Positions 49,529 through 60,500 of a stretch of 64,000 nucleotides of DNA are shown piece by piece. Source of the stretch: Romanomermis culicivorax (Eukaryota > Nematoda > Enoplea > Mermithida > Mermithidae); assembly GCA_963922205.1 (NCBI GenBank), contig CAWUHX010000134.1:682001-746000 (forward strand), written 5' to 3'. The notes below the pieces were generated by a model that was given only the letters and a program-made list of their open reading frames with translations, did not search any database and had not been told where the DNA came from. Numbering within the stretch: position 1 is the first letter of the stretch; each line of letters starts with the position of its first letter. Made by a program: the position numbers and the translations under genes.

Positions 49529-50183
49529 AGGGCGATTTATACTAGCCTTTTTTGACGGAACGGAATGGATCGTCAACATACATGCACGTGGTGGGGGTTT
49601 TGGGGGTTTTGACCCCCAGCCGATTTTTATAGACTCCCGGTAGATTCTAGCAGACCCCCAGCGGATTTGACTTTTCCTGCATCGATTGAGAGGATGACGA
49701 AGGAAAATGAGCAAGAGAGAAGAGAAAGTCGTCATAAAAATGGAAATGATGCTGTAGTTTGACAATTTTTCTAAACAAATCATACTTGATTGCAAAAAAG
49801 TAACATGAAAACATTAAAAAAATCTGTCGAAGCAAATAATTTCACATATCTTACTAACGTAGATTGAAGAATATGCCGCTTGGATGTTAGAATACTTTCT
49901 GAGACCTTTCTTTTCATTATCAAGAATGAAAAAAACTGTATACCACCCCCTGTCCTGGTTGACCCCCAGCAGAATTTCTATGCTGTGCATGTATGATCGT
50001 CAATAGCAACGTACGTACAGCCTGAAAATCCAATTTCGGTCGGAAAAGATAACTGCAATTTTGCGGAAAACGACCGAAGATAATCTACAAACGAACCGAA
50101 CGAAATAAAAAAGTCCTCTTCCATTCGGTTACGTTCCGTCGATTGCATTCCGCTCCGTCGGAAAAGGGAAGTAAAATGAACCC
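49529..50183. mobile_element. MITE with GGG..TTTTGACGG ends, split by a CATACATG element
   Basis: The left end GGGCGATTTATACTAGCC followed by TTTTTTGACGGAACGGAATG mirrors the right end, whose complement reads GGGTTCATTTTACTTCCC then TTTTCCGACGGAGCGGAATG. The pieces are about 49529-49576 and 49996-50183, interrupted by 49577-49995 plus its duplication. Non-coding. Confidence 0.65.
49577..49995. mobile_element. CATACATGCAC element (subfamily 2)
   Basis: 419 bp, ends CATACATGCACG and GTGCATGTATG, perfect 8-bp duplication ATCGTCAA (49569-49576 and 49996-50003). The interior has repeated GACCCCCAGC(A/C)GA units near both ends and no coding capacity. Confidence 0.92.
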
Positions 50184-50205
50184 AACAGTCATTCCTATTT
50201 ATTGT

Positions 50206-50372
50206 CGTACATGCACATGAGGGGGCTTGCTGGGGGTCCAAAAACCCCGACAAGTCATCCTTTACCCCAGCAGATTTGCTCTGACCCTCAGCAAGATATG
50301 TCTTTTTTGATATAAAACTATAAATTTATCCAATTTTTTCGATCGTCAGATTTTGAGTCTTGTCCATGTATG
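50206..50372. mobile_element. Short CGTACATGCAC element (subfamily 2)
   Basis: 167 bp, left end CGTACATGCACATGAGG, right end GTCCATGTATG, perfect 8-bp duplication TTTATTGT (50198-50205 and 50373-50380). CTGGGGGTC and CCCAGCAGATTTG motifs match the 49577 copy, so it is an internally deleted relative. Confidence 0.88.
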
Positions 50373-50549
50373 TTTATTGTACGTTATCTTTATCAAGAAC
50401 AAGAATATACGGTGGTACTCCACGATTGTTATAAATTTAAAAACAGGAAAGTGCTAAACTATTCCGTTAGATATTGGTTCGTTTGGGCGTCACGTTCCCC
50501 TTTTCACATGAACCAAAAAGACAATTGAACCGATTTGGATAAACCCGTC

Positions 50550-50942
50550 GAGGTCCAACCTGTAGGGTACACGATAAATGTCAAGGGGAGGGAGTAGCCA
50601 ACTTTCTAAAGTTTACGGGAGAGGGTCAGTAACTCCATAAAAATGCGTTTTCTCGATCAAAAAATGGGCAAAACGCGCACATTGATCAAATAATTTTTGT
50701 TTTAAAATGATACTAACCATTATTTCAACGTCAAGCGCCAAAAATTTTTCGCTTCTTGATGGCCGATTTTTGATTCAAAAAAGCCATTTTCGGCTATCGT
50801 ATTTTTCGTCGATATTTCAAATCGGTTGGAGGGGTGTACCCGTCGACAGCTGAAACTTGGGGGAGAGTTTCGTCGGCTGCTGCCTATACGACTGGAAATT
50901 CTGGGGGGGACCTTTGCTAACCATCTTCAGGTATGTTTATTG
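50550..50942. mobile_element. Decayed element with TTCAGGTATG right end
   Basis: Left part near AACCTGTAGGGTACACG and right end CTTCAGGTATG resemble subfamily 3 ends. Inside are a GGGAGGG patch, AAGCGCCAAAAATTTTTCG and G tracts. Flanks are not clearly duplicated. Confidence 0.4.
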
Positions 50943-51254
50943 TAAAATGGCAGGTGCAGCGAAATGGAGGAAAGTCATTAAATTTGGAACAATGGTTAGC
51001 TAGATTTCTTTAATCAGCGAGAAGATCTCTTCGTTGATCAGCGATAATAAATAGACTGATTCCAATAACCCGGTCCAATGCGCTTAAATTATCGATAAGC
51101 TTCTATAAAAATCAAAAATGGATATGCATAAGGTCGTTTCTTTGATTTTTGCCTCCCCTTTGTCATGATGAAATTACTATTTCTTCTACACTATAGCTCA
51201 CTACTCCATGAAAATTGCATGCTAAGCTGAAACGGCTCTGTCGTCGCAGAATCC

Positions 51255-51520
51255 ATTACTCCAGAGTAAGTCTATGAATCATAGAGGACGGAAATGTGGA
51301 AAACATGCTAAAAATTATATACGGAACATAAAAAATGATGTGAAGGTGTAAGAACTGCAGTAGGTTTGGAAAATGAGAGAGGAGCGAAAAACAACCGAAG
51401 AGAAGTGATAAGAAAAAGCAGAAGTATGAAAAAAATAAGAATGGGCAGAAAACAATCAAAATAGGTAAATGCAAAAACAATGTAAAACAATGTAAGAAGG
51501 AGCATCATGGAAATACAGTA
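51255..51520. other. Purine-rich low-complexity stretch
   Basis: G/A-biased on the plus strand. The Phe/Leu-rich minus-strand frames over it are artefacts. Nothing else is seen between about 50950 and 51700. Confidence 0.4.
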
Positions 51521-51704
51521 ATGGTCGCATAGAATGATTCCGGACTTGTCACTACGATTTTTTCTAAAAAATGATAAATACTGCTTTGTTGACTTATGAT
51601 AATAAATTCGATTGATTAAAGTAACGAAATGAACTTAGTTATAAAACAAAAAACGAGTTCACGCAAATACTGATGAAATGAATATATAGGAAAACGTATC
51701 TTTT

Positions 51705-53112
51705 TCATTCGGCTGCTTCAACTGGGGATTTTGAGTCTTCATTTTTCGAATCTTCCTTTTTATCCAGTTTGCATATACCCGTGGCTTCTAAAAATTTATG
51801 AAAATAACCTGCTATGTTTTAATCTCATATTCAATTATACAGATGCGAAATTTCGTCGGCTAAACTCTCCTACTGAGTTATAAACTTCTCATTATTGATC
51901 TTACAGAGAAATTTCATTTATGCTGAACCAGTAGTTCTTTCATTGTGTGATAAATTCTTCAAAATTTTACAAGGAGGCCTTGAAGCAAGAAAATTTTGAT
52001 TTTTTGTATACATGAAAATCAGTTCCAAAATGATAATTTTCGTTTGAAGAACTATGAAAATATGTATTTATTGTGGGGGCCGAAAAAAATATAAATTTTT
52101 GACCAAAATTATGGGCTTGCTATTGCTACAGCTCTTCAGCTATATGATTGGCAAATCTAGTGGGAAATCCCCATTTGGCCATCGATTTCTGGGCGGGACG
52201 GGGGATCTTTGGCACTTCCCACCATAATTAAATGTATGCACGAAAGAAATACTCACAAGAATGCGACATTGAAGCCCCGAATAGTGCCACCTTTATTATC
52301 AAATTTGCATCAGTAATTCGGGGTGGCAGGAAGCGGTTATCTGTTTCTTATTGGCGAAAAATTCATATCCACCCTGCATGACTTAATGCACACAAATGAT
52401 AATATCCAAAGCTCGTATTAAGCCAGTTGAAAAATCGTGTTTTGAATTTTAGGTTAGTTTCCTAATTTTCGAAATTCAGTTGCTTGTTTTCTATTCAAAA
52501 TTGATGTTATTGATGATATTCTGCTCAAATTTTTCGAAATTCAGTTATTTTTAGTTGATTATTTTTTCTATCTGATTGATTACGCTATCTATCTCATCGA
52601 AAAACTCGATCATCAAATTTTATTTTTATTCTTCTTGTAACTTCATGGAAGTTCATTCAGAAATTTTCTAGTATTGCTCATGTTGAATGACCCTGAAACA
52701 ACATATATTTTGTTTTCTATGAAATCCTGGAACATTTTAACTCTCAAATTTAAGTTTTTCGGAATTTGGACCTATTACAAAACTATTCCATGCTCGATTG
52801 TAGAGGATGTTAATGCATATTTATCTTCAAGAGCAAAGTGACATAATTCAGTTGTATATCTTTAAACTTATTGGATTGCACACCTTCACATGAAAGATGA
52901 TGTTCATTGATTAGATTTCAAGATAAGATTTATTGGATAGGAGATAATACGTCATAACTCTATAAACACCAAATAAACGCGAAAATCGTGTAACAGAAAT
53001 TAGTGGATTAAGTGACACCTCTAAGAAACGTATCATTTTTATGGTTGTTCGTGCACAAACCTGATTTGGGTTAACCTGCAGCATCATGCAGCTCCCGATG
53101 CTTTTGCCCATT
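51705..53112 (-). CDS. 3'-terminal exons of an unidentified gene
   Basis: Exon 53112-53076 lies between TTCAG and GTTAAC and reads NGQKHRELHDAA, leaving one base. Exon 51787-51705 lies after TTTTTAG and accepts one base. The joined frame continues EATGICKLDKKEDSK, then SPVEAAE and TGA. The phase match, acceptor quality and charged, non-random sequence support real coding, and I recognise no family. The 1.3-kb intron holds a decayed CATACATG element ending at 52237. Upstream exons would lie beyond the transposon cluster that starts at about 53.15 kb, so the gene may be interrupted or have a giant intron. Confidence 0.42.
51955..52237. mobile_element. Decayed CATACATG element (subfamily 1)
   Basis: GGCCTTGAAGCAAGAAAATTT, GATTTTTTGTATAC, CCATTTGGCCATCGATTTCTG, GGCACTTCC and the right end AATTAAATGTATG follow the subfamily 1 block order. 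The left end and duplication are lost. Confidence 0.5.
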
Positions 53113-53149
53113 CTGAAGCTTGGTGATTACAGATGATCTACTTCAGTAG

Positions 53150-53300
53150 TAAAGCTGGTAGTATGGTTAAGCATATCCCTATCTTTTGTGTACTGCCTAT
53201 AATTTGTCATTTTTGGCCGATTTATAGGTGGTATGGTAAGCATATACAGTCGATTTTTTGTCGATTTATAGGTAGTATGGTTAAGCATGCAGGTTCTGGA
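53150..53300 (+). repeat. Short direct repeats GATTTATAGGTAGTATGGTTAAGCATG
   Basis: The motif GGT(A/G)GTATGGTTAAGCAT occurs three times (about 53157, 53225 and 53270) with spacings of about 68 and 45 bp. The last lies inside the 53243-53870 direct repeat. Confidence 0.6.
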
Positions 53301-53870
53301 GTTACCATAATAGTAGAATTACGGTGATATTTGAATAAGGGTAATAGTAGAGTTAGGGTAATAGGTGTGTTACTGTAGGTGGAGAAGAAAAATTGATGAT
53401 GAACAAAAAATGGAAAAAGGAAAACTAAAATGAATAAAAAATGGAAAAGAAAAAAGAAAGCATGTATAAAAAACGACTTCATCCATGGGCAGAGGAAGTC
53501 TTTCAAAAATTAGCGCCCCCAGACCCCCTTTGACAAAAGTGTGCCACCTGCAGGCGTAAATATGGTTGGAGGTCCCATTCCTAAATGATCATTCCAGTCA
53601 GTAGTTGTCAGATTGGTCAGTAATGGTCTGTTCTATAAGTAAAATCTCCAAAAAGTCTATGCGCGATGAAACATTATTCCTATGGGTGCGTGCATATAAA
53701 GTTGATTGCCTGTGGAAAAGTGACCAAAAAAGGTCTTTTATAGAAAAAATAACCAGAATGAGCCTGGTACAGAAAATGTGTAGAAAATTTGGAGATCTAG
53801 GAGAGTTAAAAGAAAATCTTTACATAACAAAAGAAAAAACTCTTAAATCAATGTATCAATTCTGTTTTAT
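53243..53870 (+). repeat. 0.63-kb direct repeat, copy A
   Basis: From TATACAGTCGATTTTTTGTC to ATGTATCAATTCTGTTTTAT it matches 55294-55919 with scattered substitutions and small indels. It runs directly into the Polinton polymerase fragment at 53885, so it is probably the flanking part of that element. Confidence 0.85.
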
Positions 53871-53884
53871 GGGGTTTTTATACT

Positions 53885-54180
53885 GTATGCGATCAGTGTC
53901 ATCAAAGGGAAGGACATTTTTGTTGCAATACGTGTGGTCAATGCGAGCATGTATTCAAAGGCTCTACATGTCTAAATGATTTCTGCAAATAAATTTTTGG
54001 AAAAGGCATGAAAAACATTACAGCAATAGCACATAATTCTCGAGGATTTGATGGACAATTTATAATGCAGTTTTGTATCGTAATGTTCATCATTGATAAG
54101 TGTGGTCGAGTATGCAAATTCAAATACTGGCGACCAACTATCGTAAATAATATACTTTATTCGGACAACGATAATAAACA
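53885..54180 (+). pseudogene. Maverick/Polinton DNA polymerase B, exonuclease-region fragment
   Basis: The frame reads VCDQC, CCNTCGQC, FKGSTCLNDFCK, a TAA stop, then KNITAIAHNSRGFDGQFIMQ. The Cys-rich finger, then a NDFC element, then AHNxxGxDxxFI is the Exo II region (IAHN..G.D) of protein-primed family B polymerases of Maverick/Polinton elements. The TAA replaces a position usually filled by Trp. Beyond about 54075 the reading no longer resembles the family. Both ends are truncated. The element-level interpretation is inference from this domain. Confidence 0.72.
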
Positions 54181-54269
54181 GTCTATGTTAAATGAAGGGC
54201 GAAAGGATACAATGAGAAACACAAAGATGGCCGGACTATATATAGGCCATCTATTTGCATAACACAAAA

Positions 54270-55297
54270 ACAGGCGAGAAAAATTGATGCTTTCGTAAGC
54301 GAGCGAGATTTGGGTGCCAACTGGATGTGGAAATACCCCTTCGCTAAATCGAGCTTCGAAAAAATTGTCGCACCTTGAAGTTGTAAATACAAATCACCAA
54401 TACGCAGCAATGGGTGACGATCCGGAATAACGAATTTGTTGAGCGGTGAAAAGTTGGTCGTAATTCGAATTTTGCCCTCAGCTTTTGGAACCATAACAAG
54501 GTTCAATGCCCATTGACTCGGGCCATTGACTTGTCCCCAAATATCGTCTTTGACCATTTGTTTGATTTCAGCTTCGACTGCGGCGCGTCGGCTAATCGGT
54601 ACTGGACGGGCAGCTTGAGCGACTGGTAAAGCATCCTGCAACAATATGATCCGATGTTTGTGATCGGGAAATTTGCCAATACCGTCCGCGACAAGTTGTG
54701 GAAGTTTGTCAACAATTTTCGGGAGCAGTTTGATCACTGTCACTGCGACGCAATGCTCATCCGATGTCATTGCAATTTTTGGAGCATCGGCCATATTATT
54801 ATTTTGGATGGCATTGATCAAACGGGTGCTTCCATCGATTACGAGACGGAGAGCTTCGATCGCGTCCACGCCCCACGTTGCCGTTTTGATTGTATCCAAA
54901 ACGAGTAATGGTAACTTGGCCCTTCGATCGTTGTACTCGATGGTCGCCGTAAATTGTCCCCGAAGACCACTGATAGGGGACCCATCGAGGTTGTACAATT
55001 CCATGTTCGATTGTTCTAAGCGCCCATTGATCCACTTTTTAAAAGCACCGTATGGAACCAATGAGGCTTCGGCACCAGAATCGACAATGCCATTGACGTA
55101 ACAATCTTTGCCATTCGGATGCGTGACATGGAACGTACATTGGTATGCCGTTGATGATGACGACACTATACTTCGCATGTGGATCTGACCCACTGATTTG
55201 TTTTGATCTTTCGACTCATTAAATCGCGACGCTGATTTTTCACGACGACATTGTTCGCACCATTTTCCAAAATGTCCCATGCCTCCGCAATTGTATA
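54270..55297 (-). pseudogene. Truncated Ty3/Gypsy fragment: zinc knuckle, protease, RT start
   Basis: In 5' to 3' order: a CCHC-type knuckle missing its first Cys (NCGGMGHFGKWC) at the junction; the aspartic protease motif IVDSGAEASLVPYG; the linker; and reverse transcriptase blocks RPVPISRRAAVEAEI, LVMVPKAEGKIRITTNFSPL and FSKLDLAKGYFHIQLAP. The RT is cut off before the YxDD block. The sequence downstream of about 54270 is Polinton-derived. The upstream edge abuts copy B of the direct repeat at TATAC. DSGA in place of the common DTGA is an accepted variant. It belongs to a different lineage from the element at 56919. Confidence 0.85.
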
Positions 55298-55919
55298 CAG
55301 TCGATTTTTTGTCGATTTATAGGTAGTATGGTTAAGCATGCAGGTTCTGGAGTTACCATAATAGTAGAATTACGGTGATATTTGAATAAGGGTAATAGTA
55401 GAGTTACGGTAATAGGTGTGTTACTGTAGGTGGAGAAGAAAAATTGATGATGAACAAAAAATTGAAAAAAAAACTAAAATGAATAAAAAATGGAAAAGAA
55501 AAAAGAAAGCATGTATAAAAAACGACTTCATCCATGGGCAGAGGAAGTCTTTCAAAAATTTGCGCCCCTGGACCCCCTTTTGACAAAAGGGTGCCACCTG
55601 CAGGCATAAATATGGTCAGAGGTCCCATTCCCGAAGGATCCTTCTAGTCAGTCCTTGCCAGATTGGTCAGTAATGGTCTGTTCTATAAGTAAAATCTCGA
55701 AAAAGTCTATACGTGATGAAACATTATTCCTATGGGTGCATGCCTATAAAGTTGATTGCCTGTGGAAAAGTGACCAAAAAAGGTCTTTTATAGAAAAAAT
55801 TATCAGAATGAGCCTGGTATAGAAAATGTATAGAAAATTTGGAGATCTAGGAGAGTTCGAAAAAATCTTTATGTAACAAAAGAAAGAACTTTTAAATCAA
55901 TGTATCAATTCTATTTTAT
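55294..55919 (+). repeat. 0.63-kb direct repeat, copy B
   Basis: Second copy of 53243-53870. It ends at CTATTTTAT, 14 bp before the stop codon of the opposite-strand polymerase fragment. It lacks the polymerase exonuclease sequence that follows copy A. Confidence 0.85.
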
Positions 55920-55932
55920 TGTGAAATAATAA

Positions 55933-56862
55933 TTAACTCCAATCATACGGAAATGTACAAAAATTACATTTCAGAATACATTTATCATATACGACCCTAA
56001 ATTTTTTCAAAGTTTTATGGGTAACAACTTTAGGATCTTGCTGGTGCTCAATACAAAGACTGTGCACATTTACTTCTTCTTGTCCTTTGTTTTTTACAAA
56101 AGCAAAAACCATTCTCTGTAGTGAATAAAAATTAACTTTTTTCATAGCATCTGATGATAAAGTGATACCACAAACCTTGATCACATGCTGATATTGTTTG
56201 GTAGATGGGCTGTACAGTCTGTAAGCGTAATTCTTAGGACCTCCACTGAAGAATTCAGTAACGTAGGATCCAGAACCATATTCATGTAACTTGTGGGTCA
56301 TCTCACCCAAACACCAACCTGTCAGTATTTGATATTGCTGTTTATCAACCGTTGACAAGTAAATAATGCTGTCCATATCAAAATACAATACTCGACTTTT
56401 TAATCATTCAATCTAATAATATAACTTTAGTCAAGCCTGAGCTATCATATAAGCTGCTATAACCCCGTTAGTATTACCCAAAACCTCAGCAAAATGGTCA
56501 TGTTGACAATAGGTCATTGACACCAATTGCTCTTTGATTAATCTATAATTTTTAATAACATTGACAACATTCATCACTATTTCAAAATATTCTTTAGGTG
56601 CATTGTGGATAATAGTCTTATCCATATTGTTTCGTTGACCAGACTAAAAAACATAATATAAGTATACAGAACAAATACAAAAATTATGCAAAATTACTTT
56701 TCCCCAAAGTGAATTTAGCATTAGTTTGGCCAAAGCTCTCTTTCCAGGATTTTTCAAAATTTTTGAGGGATCTAATGAAATATTCCCTCGGTTGTGGAAC
56801 TCCATTTTGTATTAATGTTTTTGCTCATCAATCTGAACTCTAGCAGGGTAACCTTCACTTTC
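55933..56862 (-). pseudogene. Maverick/Polinton DNA polymerase B, palm/C-terminal fragment with intron
   Basis: Exon 56862-56698, after TTTTATAG, reads EGYPARVQIDEQKH, TAA, then DPSKILKNPGKRALAKLMLN and SLWGK (polymerase motif B). A 54-nt GT..TTTTTTAG intron (56697-56644) follows. From 56643 the frame continues SGQRNNM, GNTNGVIAAYMIAQA, three stops (TGA, TAG, TGA at about 56390-56430), then RVLYFDMDSIIYL (motif C; the usual YxDTDS has Met for Thr), LTGWCLGEMTHKL, FSGGPKNYAYRL, KVCGITL and an end at YDWS, TAA. This order is characteristic of Polinton polymerases. Stops and the motif C change show it is dead. The 5' side is cut by the Gypsy LTR at 56919. Confidence 0.85.
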
Positions 56863-56918
56863 CTATAAAACCCAGTAATCAAAATTGAGTACATGTTAAA
56901 AATTATAGAACTTACTAG

Positions 56919-57397
56919 TGTTGAGGTGGTCTCAGGTGCACGTGTTCAGCTTCCGGCGTCGGTGCGCAGGCGGTTGGACGCAGCGAAAAGTGGCCGAAAG
57001 AAAATGATAAATTTGCATAGATGTATGCTGCCACTGTTTCGCGTTTTTGGTGTCTTTTTATCATTGCTAAAAAGATTCGTTTTATGGAGCGACGCCGCCA
57101 TCACCTTGTTTATAATATTTTGTTTATTATTATTTATTTGGCGTCACCACCCGTCACCCAATACAACTTGAACCTGTAAGTGTATTGTTTTGTGAGCGTA
57201 GGGGTTGGAGTTTATAAGGTCAGGACTGGAGATTTGGGTAGGAACTCCTGAGGTACGTGCCAAGGTGTTCTGCCTGAGGTTTAGTGAAAGTTATGGCGAG
57301 TATCTGGTGAAACGTCTGGGAGAGTTTTGTGTTTATTGTTCTTGTTAGCCTGTGGTCAGAACTGTTGCATCTTCTTGACCTCCACAGCTGCCTAACA
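56919..57397 (+). repeat. Putative 5' LTR
   Basis: Begins TGTTGAGG and ends CTAACA (TGTT..AACA inverted ends), 479 bp, followed two bases later by TGG. A TATA-like TTTATAAGG lies at about 57211. It is inferred from structure only, because the partner LTR is outside the window. Confidence 0.6.
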
Positions 57398-57399
57398 AG

Positions 57400-57417
57400 T
57401 GGTGGACTCTTAACGCC
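57400..57417 (+). other. Putative primer-binding site
   Basis: TGGTGGACTCTTAACGCC starts with TGG, the complement of tRNA CCA, two bases after the LTR end. The priming tRNA was not identified. Confidence 0.4.
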
Positions 57418-57505
57418 TCTCACAACGGATAACCGGAGAACCACCAGAAAAATAACTAAACCTCCTGGGTTTTATTTACAGGCACATACCGGAAAAGTTA
57501 AAAAG

Positions 57506-60500
57506 ATGAGTATTCCGGTAGGGAAAACTTTGAGGACTCCTCCTAGGTCACATGAACCTAGTGTTTCGAATCTCGACTCTGCTGAAGAACACGCAGCGGT
57601 AGAACAGGTTCAAGCACAGGCGCCTGAGACTGAAGGAAGTAGAGAGAGTAGAAATGCCGAAGTGGCAAGAATGGAAGAGGAGTTGAAGAGAAGTGGTTTT
57701 GAGATGGCTAGGTTAGCCGAGATTGAAACTACGGTAAGTGGTAGTGTCAGAGGTCAGCAGACTTTTGAGAGAGAGAGACCAACGTCGCCCTCGAAGTTGG
57801 TCCATCCGATGGCCAAAACGCTGGAGGAGATTAGATGGAAGTTGAAACTGGCCTGGAGGTCAAACATGGTGGACATGAATTACGACGAGTATTACGAGGA
57901 TGCGCCGGCCGATTTATACGACGACAAATATTCGAGGCGATACGACCCCGAAATGGCGAATTTTATTCGGCGAGAGGAGCAAAGGGATCGAGTCGATCCC
58001 AAGGACGTACGAATTAACGCGCTGGAGAAAAAGGTCGAATTATTGATCAAAGTCATCGAAAGCGCGCAAGTCAAGGAAAAGGAAAGGGAAGAAGATCAAC
58101 GGAGGAAGATAGGTGAGTCTTCTTACCTTGAGAATAGAGTTGAGAGAGTAAGTGAACCTAAGAGAGAGGTTCATTCAGAGGTTTATGTAAGGTCTCAAGA
58201 GGATAGAGACAAATATTTGGGTAGAGATAGAGGTTGGACTGAGGAGCCGCAGAGTTCGAGGAATGCTGAACAAGCACAATCGAATGCCTACGGTTACTCA
58301 GAGAATAGGAGGTCTAGGGAAAGGAAGGTGACTATTTGCGACGAATCGTCCCAGGGAGAGGATAGGTTTTCTCGTCCTACTCCTTGGAGAGATACCGCAA
58401 ATAGAGCTGACCTTAGCCCTGAGAGGAGGAGAAAGAGGAGGTCGAAGAGTCGAAAGAGATCTCACAGATCAAGAGCTAGGAGTAGACATTACTTAGATAG
58501 TGATAATAGCAGTTCAACTACGTCAAACTCTAGCTCAAGTGTAGAAGTTGATGTGAGAGATGTGGTAAAGGCCTTGAAACATAGACCTTTACATGATAGT
58601 ATAAAGCCGACGGAGGCTTTGAAATTTTTTACTGATCTGGAAAGTGAGTTTCTGGAGAATACGGCTGATAAAGTGAAAAAGGAGTGTTTGAGAAGGTTGT
58701 CTCAGAACACGGCGAGGAGGATAGCGAGAACATCCTCAAGTTATACAGAAGCGTGGAGAAATATTTTAAAGTATCTCGCTCTGACTTATGATTTGACGAT
58801 GCTCAAAAGAGAGTTGTTTAATATGAAACAGGAAGAAGGCGAGTCAGCCTTAGAGTTTTTAAAGAGATTGAGTAATCATGTGGATCTGGTCTATGCAGAT
58901 CAGAGTGATCAAGTAAGGCAAGAGAATATTATTAAGGCCTTCATTTATAAGAGTAGTCCGTTGTATCAGATGGAGTTGCAGGATGTATTGCCATCGATGA
59001 AAACTTGGCAAGACCTTGCATACGCCGTAACTCAGATTGATAAAAAATATAAGAATGTGTTTACTACTTTTGGAGCCAAGGATAAACCGATTGTAGTGAA
59101 TCAAGTTGTAGCTATGGAGGAGATGTGCCCGGAAATTGCTTTTGTCGGGAATGCTCCGTATGGAAGTACTAAAAAGTATAACCAAACGAAGTCAAGACCA
59201 CAAAATCAGTTGCAAAAGGCAGTGGAAGAGGAGAGAAGTGAGAAGAATGCGGAAGAGATGCTACCTGGTCGGTCGCCTCGTGATGTCAAAAAGTCTAGAG
59301 AGGAGCAGGCCAAGGAGTCTTTTTTAGCTATTCTCTCAAAGGAGTGGCTACAATTGGTTCAGAAAGTAGATAAATTACAGGTTACTCAGAATGAGGTTTT
59401 AAAAGAGTTGACTACTGTGAAGACTGCGTCTGCTGAAAAGCAGAAGCAGTTGAAGCAGCAGAGACCCTATTGCATATATCATAAGAATAATACTCATGCT
59501 ACGGAAGAGTGTAAAACGTTAGCGTACCGGCGTCAGCAACAGCAACGCGGTGGATTTAACCGTGGCATGCCTAATCAGTATTATGGTGGTGATAGGAATG
59601 CTTCATATAGAGGAAGTTTTAGAGGTAGAGGTGGACCTCAGTTTGGATTTAGAGGAAGAGGAAGAGGTGCCTATTATGTAGGATTCCCCAAAGAAGATCA
59701 AATGTACGGGTATGACCCAGAGTTTGAGAGATACAGGGAATTCTGCAGACTTAGGGAACAAGGCATCCAGTTGCAGAGGCAGCCTCAGTTGATGTTACCT
59801 GCACCAACTAGTCAACCGGCTATTCAGGCTAGTACCATCCAGGATCAGTCTGGATCATTTGTTTCGAACCAGTCGCAACCTAGTTCCCATAACGTAATGG
59901 TGACAAGCCGTACGGATGTGGATGATGAAAGCGAACACAGTAGAAACAAATCTTCTAGTTTGGTTCTCGGAAGTATTATTCACCTGGATAAGGTGACACC
60001 TCTAGAGAAGGTAAAAGAAAGAGATTTGGCTCATGTGAAATATGGAAGGAAAGCAACGGACATAGAGAGAAGGTTGTTGGAAAATTATACGAAAACAGTT
60101 CCTTTCTACATAAATGTAGTTATTAAAGAAACGGCTACCAGAGCTTTAATCGATACAGGAGCTCAGTGTACGGTCATGTCTTCTAAGCTCCTGAAAAGGG
60201 CATTAGACGTTGATTATACAGTGTACCCTCGTATCCGTAAAGTGACTGTAGCTGACGGGAAAGTTGTGCATGCCTATGGGTATGTACCAGTTTGTATGAA
60301 GACTGAATTCGGAAGTTTTCCAGTCAATGCTATAGTGTTGCCAGATGCAGGTGAGGACCTGATCTTTGGCACAGATTTTTTAGCACACCCAGATTTAGGT
60401 GTGGTGATTGATTTCAAAAGGAATGCCATGACGATACAAGGCATTGAGAGAAAGATTGACGTAGTTCAAGTTCCTTCTGTAATTACTGTGCAAACGGTAA

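Noticed and set aside
53605..53979. 124-codon plus-strand frame across direct-repeat copy A
   Set aside because: The frame is broken in copy B, and the polymerase fragment at 53885 is read in another frame, so no coherent protein is supported.
57329..57505. N-terminal extension of the Gypsy frame to 57329
   Set aside because: It would start inside the putative LTR and cross the primer-binding site. The Met at 57506 is more plausible.
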